Below, one piece after another: positions 25,601 through 34,248 of a stretch of 64,000 nt of DNA; position 1 is the first letter of the stretch, and each line of letters begins with the position of its first letter. Below the pieces are notes generated by a model that worked only from the letters and a program-made list of their open reading frames with translations, searched no databases and had not been told where the DNA came from. The stretch comes from Cymbidium sinense. Its lineage: Eukaryota; Streptophyta; Magnoliopsida; Asparagales; Orchidaceae. Location of the stretch: positions 276,694,413 through 276,758,412 of the forward strand of contig CM038215.1 in the NCBI GenBank assembly GCA_021442155.1. Reading direction: 5' to 3'. The position numbers and the translations under genes were made by a program.

Positions 25601-26445
25601 TGCTTCTAAACTCTGGATTTGGTATGATGATCTCTTTGACATTGTCATTTTCAATGGCTCCCTAACTTTATATCAACTTCTTAAAGTTTATTTTGACAAC
25701 ACTATTAAAGGTCACATTAAAGTCATAACTGCTAACACCCTTATTTGTTTCATATGGATGGATAGAAATGATGCAAAATATCGTGAGATCCCTATGAACC
25801 ACATGAGAATAATTGCTAGAATTAAAAACAAAATTTGTGACTTGTTTAATGCCAATCTCATTCACTACAAACATCTCAAAGGTTGTAAATTTGTGGCCAA
25901 TAAACTGGGTCTTAACTTACCGGATCAACTCTACTGTAGAAATGACAAGATTGTTTATTGGGTAAAACCTCATGATCATACTATTAAAATTAACACTGAT
26001 GGCTCTATCTCTCATAAAGGTTCAGGTTGTGGTGGCATTTTCAGAAATCTTCATGGAAAAGTCCTATGTGCTTTTGCCTACCCCCTTATTTCTTGCTATG
26101 TTCCTTTTGTTGAGCTTATGGCAGTGTACAAAGCTCTTGAGATTTGCCTTCAAAATGGTTGGCTCAATATTTGGATTGAGGTGGATGCCATTCTGCTGAT
26201 TGATCTTTTGACTTCCACCAAAATGAGCAACACTGAATTGTACTACCTTCTTAAGCAATCTAGAGCTCTTCTTACCCAACTTAATTTTAACATCACTCAT
26301 GTATGGTGTGAAGGTAATGCATGTGCTGATTACCTTGCCAATCTGGGAGCCAGATTGGATGGTATTATCTTCTTTGATCAACTCACCCAACCCAAACATT
26401 TGCGTGGTTAATTTGGACAATACTCCTTATCTCGAAATTAATCTA
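22603..26445 (+). pseudogene. LINE A ORF2 (endonuclease, RT, zinc-binding, RNase H)
   Basis: This is the replication polyprotein remnant. The start ATG at 22603 (MINFLIWNVQG) is typical of an APE-type endonuclease. EPFIHSSK follows, then GDFNTI at 22996-23013 and SDHDPLL at 23238-23258, now in another frame. Near 23398 about 230 bp of linker present in copies B and C is missing. RT motifs are IVLIPK, FRPISLC, then a TAA at 23914 where copy B has Gln; then LLKLDISKAF, HGLRQGDPLSPCLF and an intact FADD box at 24411-24422. From 25242 a 389-residue open stretch holds the zinc-binding region (KCQCYFHIENVNHAF) and RNase H with Asp 25998, Glu 26112, Asp 26184 and Asp 26328 all kept. A TAA at 26409 arises from a small deletion; copy D reads on to HGLVNMDNTRLPYLRF, so the family end maps near 26445. 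Confidence 0.9.
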
Positions 26446-26995
26446 GCCCATGGGATTGTTCTGGTTCAATATCAGTTTAACTGCATGCCCATTTTATATT
26501 CAGTGTTGTTGCTTTCTTGGTTTCTGCTGATGCATTAATGTGATATCCCTTGTTGCTTACTTGTTGATCTTAGTGACATGTGTTGTTGGTTTAATTACCT
26601 TAGCTCTAATTGGGAGCCTACTGCTTATACTATTTTTTATTGTTAATGTCGATGCTCCTTTGGAATTTGTTAATGTCTCATCCTATTACTCCTTGCGCCC
26701 TTATGAGCTATGTGCCGCCTGTTGGTTTAACTCTCCCACCCTTGTTTGGGGTCTTGCTGTTACTGGTAAGATGTTGCTTGGTTGCTGGAGGGAGATATAT
26801 TACTTAATGCTCTATTTTCTGCTCTATTTATTGATCAACAGGGACATCTAGAATTATATTCTTGGTCCCTTGCCTCAATGCCTATCTGCTATACTTCTGT
26901 ATAACTTTATGACTGACACTATCCTGCAGACTGCTCTTAGGGTTGGTTTAATGTATTTGTTGAATGTCTTTCAAACCTTTGCTTTGCTTAATTTG

Positions 26996-27930
26996 AATGG
27001 GTGGTCTTATGGCCAACTTGATACAATTTTCTACCTGGGATGTTGACTGATCTGGATCATTGCATCTTATGTTCATCATGTTGCTACTGGGGTTGTCCAT
27101 GATGTTCAACAGGGTGCTTTTGGAGTTGTTTTGCTGATTGTTTTGTCTAACCTCATATCCCCAACCTGCTAGGAGTGTAACTACAATTTCCTATTTATTT
27201 CTTCTATCTCTTTGCAAGATTGGACTTCCCTCATGGCTTATCCGTTTGCCTCTACTGAGGATGTGGGCTTTGATGTAAGCCTGATCATCTTAATCTGGAT
27301 GGTTATTTATGTTCACTCCATTTTTGAACTCATTTTGCTATTATTTTATATCTCTAATTTTTTATGGTGTTCTATCTGTTGGGTGTATGATTTGCATTAT
27401 GTTTCCACTATTGGCCTCTAGTTTTGTGGGTCATTTGTCCAGCAGGTTGTCTTTGAGGTTGTAGGCTGTTTCTTACCTTTCGATTTTCTAACTTTTTATG
27501 TTGTTAACATCTGGGATGCTACTGACTTCACTACTATTGTTTTTTCCATCCTAGTTCAGCTAGTCTTGGCCAGACCACTTCCTCCGCTATCTGGGAATTA
27601 CCTTATGCATTGTCTACTTTGAATGGTTGGTCTTATGGCCAACTTGCTGTTATTTTCTTTCTTGGTTGTTGGCTATTATGGATCATTGAGTCTTATGTCC
27701 AGCATGCTGCTACTGGGGATGTTTATCATGTTCTGCGGGGTGTTTTTGGAGTTTTCTTGTTGATTGTTTTGGCCAACCTCATATACCCAACTTGCCAGGA
27801 GAGAAACTGCAAGTTCAATTTTTATTATTCCCCTGTAGGTTTGGACTTCCTTAATGGCTTATCAGTTTTCCTTTTTAGTGGATGTGGGTTTAGCTGCTAG
27901 CCTGATCATCTTTATCTGGAAGGTTTGGAT
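26996..27930 (+). repeat. Direct repeat in LINE A tail, offset about 625 bp
   Basis: The stretch starting at 26996 (GAATGGGTGGTCTTATGGCC) returns at 27621 with moderate divergence over about 300 bases. Both copies then carry the TATGTTCA/CAGCATG.TGCTACTGGGG-type text and the CTAACCTCATAT..CCAACCTGC text, at 27060-27180 and 27690-27800. This is an old partial tandem duplication inside the 3' tail. Confidence 0.8.
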
Positions 27931-28298
27931 ATTAACATATGTTCTATTTACTCTGAATGGGTGGACTTTTGGCCAGCTTGTTGGAAATTACTGTCGGTTG
28001 AACTGGATTAATATTTTGAAAGCTACTTCTGGGGTTTTGGTTTGTGTTGTTCAGCAAACCTCTTTTGATGTTGTTGACTGCTTGGTGGCTTTTGCTTTAA
28101 ATCCCCTTAGTTGTTTATTTTATGCAGATCATCTGAATTTTGTGGACTACTTTACCTGCTGCTATTTTTTCCATCTTGTTTCAGTTAAACTTGGATCTAT
28201 TACACAGTTTATTCTGAATGGGTGGTTTTATGGCCAGCTTGCTATTTTTTGTTGTCTTCGTTGTTTGTTGCCTTGGATATTTGTTGTCTTAGTTTTTC

Positions 28299-29835
28299 AG
28301 GATTCCAATCTTGGATCTATCTTTGTTGGTTGTAGGACATTAGGGTCCTATGTTAAATATTTGACATTCTTTGTTACGATTGTCTTTGATGATTGCTATC
28401 TGGGCTGTTGCTTCTCAGATCCCTGTGTTTATGGTCTACCTATTTGGTTACTAACTATTGCAATGTCTACTCTGAATGAGAGCTTTTATGGCTAGCTAGC
28501 TGTCTTTTGCTGTCTTGGCTGTTTATTGTCTTGGTTCTCTGCTGTCTTATTTTATCTAGATTCCAATGTTGACTCTCATTTGAATCACCTTTTTGATTTT
28601 TCTTCTGGTGGGTTCCATTATTGCATAAACTATTTTGCTATTAGAGTTGGATTGCTGATTGCCCTTGCTATTTATATCTGGGCAGTGATCTACCTTATTT
28701 GCTACTATTTTTTTTTCCATCATGGTTCAGTTAGGCTTGTGCAGATCATTGTGATTAAGCATCTATCCACTTGGTATGCACTGTCTATTCTGAATGGGTG
28801 GTACTATAACCTGCCTTTTCTTTGTCTTCTTGTCTTGGTTGTTTGTTGATCTGGATTATCGATTTTCATCCAACATCTTCTTCGTGTAGTTCTAACTATC
28901 TTTATTTGGTGCTATTTTTGGTGGGATGCAGCCTATTCCTTGTGTTGGGTTATGCTGCCTTCATTTACAATTACTTTTTGCCACTACTATTATGAATATT
29001 AATAAGGGGGTTGTTCACATCTGCATTCATTATTATGATTGGGTTGACTTTCAGGATTCCAATGTTGGCTCTATCTTTGTTGATTGTAGGACTTTAAGGT
29101 CCTATGTTCAGCAAGCTATTTCTGACATTGCTGTTCTGATTGTCTTGGATGATTGCTGTCTGGGCTGCTGCTTCTCAGATCCCTGTATTTATGGTCTACC
29201 TATTTTGTTACTAACTATTGCAATGTCTACACTGAATGAGAGCTTTTATGGCCAGCTAGCTATCTTTTGATGTCTGGGTTGTTTGTTGTCTTAGCTATTT
29301 GTTATCTTGGTTATCTGTTGTCTTGTTTTATCTAGATTCCAATGTTGACTCTCATTTGAATCCCCTTTTTTATTTTTTTTTTGGTGGGTTCCATTGTTGC
29401 ATTAATTATTTTGCTATTGGGGTTGGATTGCTGATTTCCCTTGTTGTTTTTATCTGGGCAATGATCTACCTTATCTACTGTTGTCTCTTTTCCCATCTTG
29501 GTTCAGTTAGGCTTGTGCAGATCATTGTGATTAAGCATCTATCCACTTAGTATGCACTGTCTATTCTGAATGGGTGGTACTATGGGCACCTGTTGCCTTT
29601 TGCTGTCTTGTTATCTTGGTTGTTTGTTGATGATTATCCAATTTTCTATCCGACATCTCTTCTTGTGTAGTATTTGTCTTTATTTGGTGCTATTTTTGGT
29701 GGGATGCAGTCTATTTCCTTTGTTGGGTTATGTTGCCTTCCTTTACAATTGCTTTTTTTCAACTACTGTTATGAATATTAATAAGGGGGTTGTTCACATC
29801 TGCATTCATTATTATGATTGGGTTCATTTTCTGGA
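28299..29835 (+). repeat. Tandem duplication in LINE A tail, unit about 760-776 bp
   Basis: Unit 1 runs from about 28299 (AGGATTCCAATCTTGGATCT) to 29053 and unit 2 from 29054 (AGGATTCCAATGTTGGCTCT) to about 29835. Shared landmarks include the TCTAGATTCCAATGTTGACT word at about 28555 and 29331 and the AATATTAATAAGGGGGTTGT word at about 28995 and 29771. The spacing rises from 755 to 776 bp because of small indels. This explains why A has a longer tail than C. Confidence 0.85.
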
Positions 29836-29872
29836 CTATGCTTCAAGGCTGTACTCCTAGCCAGAAAGATTC

Positions 29873-29897
29873 ATATATATATATATATATATATATC
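29873..29897. repeat. (AT)n microsatellite
   Basis: About 12 AT units inside the LINE A tail, downstream of the tandem duplication. I do not see this tract at the matching place in copies C, D or E, so it is probably a later expansion. Confidence 0.85.
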
Positions 29898-30749
29898 ATA
29901 TGTTTGGGATGGTGTTATTTATAGGCTCATTGACTTGCTTAGCAAAATTTGTTACCCTCCTCACTTTTTCTTGTGGTGGGTTTTTTATCTTTATTATACC
30001 TCTTGGCTATGATTTTTCATGAGGTTCTGGCAAAGATGGCTCATTCTCATATGGATAAGTATTCTCATGTCATGGTGACTATATTGATGATAATTTTCCT
30101 GCATGGGATCCCTTATCTTACTGCTCTTTGCAATTTCCTCTCTATTTTATCTATGGTTTTGTTTAGGTTTGCAGGTAATAAAGCCCATAAGACTTTCAAC
30201 AACTGGCTGCTATCTTCTCACAGGTTTGTTGGCTATGATGGCTGTGATGATTTCACTCCCTTTTGGTTTGGTAGTAGATCTTGTGATGTACCCTTTTTGC
30301 TGATCCATGGATGCTCATATTTGCATCTGCCCCAATTGGGTGTGACTGAACCTGAGCCTTCTCTATCACATTTCTTTACTATCATTCTCAGATTATGCAA
30401 TTTTCAGTTATCATTTTGTTTGTATTACCTTAACTACTCTAACTTCTTTCCTACATTTTTGTGTGTTTCTCTTGTCCTCTTGTGGGTTTGCTCCAGAGTG
30501 TCATGCATTCTCACATCCTACAGAGCACTGGCCCTAATCTTCCATTGGCTTATTATGTTAACCAATTTGAATCTTTTGATTTCTTTCTTGTTTTCTTTTT
30601 CTTTTGGCTGTACTTAGATAGGGGATTTACTCCCTAGGCTGATTGTAGCTCTTTGAGCAATAGTTCTGGAGTTTACCCCCTTTAATTACCTTATAACCCT
30701 CTTTTTGTGGTAATAAGATTCCCCTACATGTGGTTTCCCAAAAAAAAAA

Positions 30750-30770
30750 AAACCTTCAACAATAAAATCT
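30750..30770. repeat. Right target-site duplication of LINE A (probable)
   Basis: Contains AACCTTCAACAATAAAATCT and matches 20896-20916 at 18 of 21 positions. The first bases overlap the end of the poly(A) run, as is common for L1 insertions. The CCCTAAA satellite resumes directly afterwards. Confidence 0.65.
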
Positions 30771-32305
30771 AAGCCCTAAACCCCAAACCCTCAACCCTTA
30801 AAAATCATAAACCTTTAACCATAAACGTTAAACCCCAAACCCTAAACCAACAACTCTAAACCCTAAACCCTAAACCCTAATCCCTAAATCCTGAAAACCT
30901 AAAATAAATAAGACCTAAAAATTAAATAAATAAATAAACCTAAACCTAACTAAAATAAAAGAAATAAAATAAAACAAAACCTACACCTAAACCTTAAAAT
31001 AAAAATAAAAATAAAATAAAATAATAAATAAAAACCTAAGCTAAACTAAAAAAAATAAAATAAACATAAAAATAAAAAAATTAAATAAAATCCTAAACCC
31101 AAAATATAAATATTAAAATAAAACATAAAAATAAATAAAAATTAAACCTAAATCTTAAACTAAAAAAAACATAAACCTTAAATAAACAAAATAAAATAAA
31201 TTAAAACTAAACTAAAATAAATAAAACCTAAACCGAAACCTAAAATAAATTAAACCTAAACACTAAATTAAATAAAATAAAATAAACTGAAAATAAATTT
31301 AAACCTAAACATAAAAATATAAACTAAAAAGAAACCTAAAATAGAAACCATAAACCTGAACCTAAATAGACAAAATAAAAACTTAAACCTAAAAATAAAT
31401 AATAAAACCTAAACTAAAAAAAAAATAAAAATAAAACTAGACTAAAAAATAAACATAAACCTAATCCTAAACCTAAAAAATAAATTTAAATAAAAAAAAC
31501 CTAAACTTAAATAAATAAACCAAAAAAATAAACTAAATAAAAATAAAAATTAAACCTAAATAAAAAAATAAAAAAAATAAATAAATAATAAACTAAATAA
31601 GCTAAAAAAACCCTAAACCTACCGGTTTAGCTAATTTAAAAAAAAAAACTCTAAAATGTTGAATATGTTTTTGTTCTCTATTTAAAACAAAACCAAAAAC
31701 CCTAATCCCTAAACTAAAACTTGAACCCTAGACCTAAAACCAAAACAATAAACCTTAAAGCCTAAACCTTAAACCCTAAAAACCCCAAACACTAAACCCT
31801 AAATCCTAAAACCTTAAACCCTAAATCCTAAACCCAAAAACTTAAATCTTAAACCAAAAACCCTAAACCCTAAACCCTACACACCAAACCTTAAACCCAA
31901 AACCTAACTAAACTAAAAATAAACAAAATAAAATAAAACCTAAACCTAAAAAATAAAATAAACCTAAACACAAAAATAATATAAACCTAAACCTAAAATT
32001 AAATAAAAAATAAACCTAAATCTAAACCTAAACCTAAAAAATAAACTAAAATAACAAACCTAAACCAAAATAAATAAACCTAAAATAAATAAACTAAGGT
32101 AAATAAAAATAAACAATAATATAAAAATAAAATGAACTATGAAAATAAAAATAAACTAAATAAACCTAAACTTAACGGTTCATTCAATTTTTTTTAAAAA
32201 AAACTCTAAACCCTAAACCATAAAACTATCCCTAAAGACTAAACTCTAAACCTTAACCCTAAACCCTAAAATCCTATACCCTAAAACCCTAAACCCAAAT
32301 CACTA
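30771..32305 (-). repeat. Degenerate telomere-like satellite, CCCTAAA orientation
   Basis: This resumes the block interrupted by LINE A: CCCTAAA-rich at 30771-30895, 31680-31900 and 32200-32300, with A-rich half-units between. Reverse-complement unit boxes are at about 31618 (CCTACCGGTTTAG) and 32173. At about 32305 the orientation flips back to TTTAGGG. Apart from the small GRP relic at 31656-31690, I see nothing else in it. Confidence 0.92.
31656..31690 (+). pseudogene. Possible relic of the GRP module 3' UTR end
   Basis: The text ATGTTGAATATGTTTTTGTT followed by CTCTATTTAAAAC resembles the reverse complement of the far 3' end of the GRP fragments (ATGTTGAATC..AATTTGTTTTCTATTAAAAA at 42244-42285). 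It lies on the + strand, which is the expected orientation inside the flipped satellite block. Only about 35 bases are recognisable, so this could be chance. Confidence 0.4.
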
Positions 32306-33654
32306 ATTTAGTTTATGTTTTGGTTTTATTTTATTTCTTTATTTTATTTTTGTTTAGGTTTTATTTATTTATTTTATTTTTAGGTTTTATTTTATTTTGG
32401 TTTAGGTATTTTTCTTTTTAGGGTTTAGGGTTTAGGGTTTAGGGTTTGGGGTTTGAGGTTTAGGGTTTAGGGTTGTAGGTTTAAGAGTTTTGGGTTTGGG
32501 TTTCTTGTGTTTTGTGGGTTTAGGGTTTAGATTTAGGTCAGTAGTAGGTTTATGATTTTTTGGTTTTATTATTATTTTTTCTATTTTTTAAAATTAAGTA
32601 AATTGGTAGGTTTAGGTTTATTTTATTTATTTTTATTTAATTTAGTTTATTTTATTTTTCTTTATTTTTCTTTTCTTTTATTTTTTTATTTAGTATAGTT
32701 TATTTATTTTAGGTTTATTTATTAGTTTAATTTAGGTTTTAGGTTTATGTTTATTTTTTAGTTTAGTTTATTTTTATTTTTAGGTTTTATTTTTATTTTA
32801 GGTTTAGGCTTAGGTTTTATTTTATTTATTTGGTAGGTTTAGGTTTTTTATTTTAGGTATTTTTTTTTATATTTTTTTAGGTTTAGGTTTAGTTTATTCT
32901 AGGTTTATATTTTATTTATTTTAGTTTAGGTTTAGGTTTATTTTTTTTTTCTTTTAGGATTAGGTTTTTTTTAATTTATGGTTTAGGTATGATTATTTAT
33001 TTATATTTTGGTTTTCTTTTTTATGTTTAGGTTTTGATTTAGTTTTTATTTTAGGTTTATTTTTATTTTTATTTTAGGTTTAGTTTTTATTTTATTTAGG
33101 TTTTTTATTTTTTTATTTAGTTTAGACCTTTATTTATTTTATTTTAGTTTAGTTTTTAAATTTTATTTTATTTTCTTCTTAGGTTTAGGTTTTGGTTTAG
33201 GTTTTAGTTTAGGTTTTTATTTTATTTTATTTTTATTATTTTATTTAAGTTTAGGTTTTTATTTATTTTATTTTTAGGTTTTATTTAGTTTTGGTTTCAA
33301 TTTTTCAATTTTTAGAATTTAGGGTTTAGTGTTTTGGGTTTGGGATTTAGTGTTTTGGGTTTATGGTTTAGGGTTGTAGGTTTTAGGATTTAGTGTTTAG
33401 GTTTAGGGTTTAGGGTTTAGGGTGTTAGGGTTTAGGGTTTAAGGTTTTAAGGTTTAGGGATTAGGGCTTAGGGTTTAAGGTTTAGGGTTTGGGGTTAGCT
33501 TTAGAGTTTAGGGTTTTGGGTTAGGGTTTTTTTAAATTTTGTTTAAATTAAGTAAACTGGTACATTTAGGTTTATTTTTGTTTTTCTAATTTATTTTAGT
33601 TTTTTTATTTAGGTTTATTTTTATTTTTATTTAGTTTAGTTTATTTATGGAGTG
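32306..33654 (+). repeat. Degenerate telomere-like satellite, TTTAGGG orientation
   Basis: After the second orientation switch near 32305 the satellite again reads TTTAGGG on the + strand. Heptamer-rich parts are at 32415-32550 and 33305-33530. Unit boxes are at about 32591 (AAATTAAGTAAATTGGTAGG) and 33545. The ~953-bp distance between them is one unit. No gene is visible. Confidence 0.92.
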
Positions 33655-34248
33655 TAATTTTAGTTGTAGAAGTTAATAGTGGTAGTGTTGTGACATTAGG
33701 TGAACAAGTCATTAAAATTTTAAATGTGTATGTTGAAGGAATGCATCTAGCCTCTTGTGTGATAAAAAGTATTGCTTAAGCTTAAGAGAAAAGTTTATAA
33801 GGTGGTGGTAAGACCGACTATGATATATGGAGTAGAATGTTGGCCAATAAAAGAGAAGCATGAGACTAAGTTAAGTGTTGCAAAGATGAGGATGCTTTGG
33901 TGGATGAGTGGCTTTACTCTTATAGATAAAAGAGAAATGTGTATGTTAGGGAAAAAGTTAGAGTAGCTCTAGTGGCAGATAAAATTTGAGAGAGTCGCCA
34001 TAGATGGTTTGGCCACATAAAACATCGATTGTCCGATGACTTAGAGTAGATGCATTAGAATTGCCTTATGTTAAGAAAGGTAGAGGTAGACCTAAAAGAC
34101 ATGGTTAAGATGTATAAAAAATCAAATTAGTGTACTTGAATTTAATGAGAATTTGACACATAATAGGGCATAATGGAGATTAAGGATTCATGTAGCCGTC
34201 CCCACTTAGTGGCATAATGGCTTGTTGTTGTTGTTGTTGTTGTTGTTT
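33655..34248 (+). mobile_element. RTE-type LINE 3' end with (TTG)n tail
   Basis: This is a 5'-truncated fragment of a different non-LTR retrotransposon. The open stretch 33772-33966 reads LKLKRKVYKVVVRPTMIYGV and then ECWPIKEKHETKLSVAKMRM, which is the C-terminal end of reverse transcriptases of the plant RTE/RTE-like LINE group. After a stop the homology continues (RHRWFGHIKHR near 33995, then RGRPKRHG near 34085), and the fragment ends with an eight-unit TTG run at 34223-34248, a tail type typical of that group. It inserted into one satellite unit: removing it makes the flanking unit boxes (33545 and 35088) about 0.95 kb apart. Its orientation relative to the satellite is opposite to that of the L1 copies. 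It is degraded and inactive. Confidence 0.85.

Larger units (their letters stand above)
26446..30739 (+). other. LINE A 3' tail, 4.3 kb, T/G-rich with internal repeats
   Basis: This lies between the end of ORF2 and the poly(A) run. It is T- and G-rich on the sense strand and gives many hydrophobic open frames (for example 27854-28495, 213 residues; 29949-30617, 222 residues) in changing phases. The word for LNGW(S/Y)YGQL recurs many times. It ends with a conserved terminus shared with copies C, D and E, close to TTTGTGGTAATAA. It is much longer than the few-hundred-base 3' UTR usual for plant L1s. I recognise no domain and do not claim a protein; stop-poor composition may be the whole explanation. 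Confidence 0.75.
20917..30752 (+). mobile_element. LINE copy A, L1-type, near full length
   Basis: This is a non-LTR retrotransposon of about 9.8 kb with a short 5' leader, ORF1 remnant (21113-22532), a 70-bp spacer, ORF2 remnant (22603 to about 26445), a 4.3 kb 3' tail and a 13-base A run (30740-30752). It is flanked on both sides by CCCTAAA satellite and by a probable 21-bp target duplication. Many small lesions inactivate it, including stops, frameshifts and a ~230-bp deletion in ORF2. It is the only + strand LINE of this family in the window and lies inside the flipped satellite block. Confidence 0.93.

Noticed and set aside
29949..30617. 222-residue + strand frame as a membrane protein gene
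   Set aside because: It is part of the T-rich LINE A tail; homologous sequence in copy C is not kept in the same frame.
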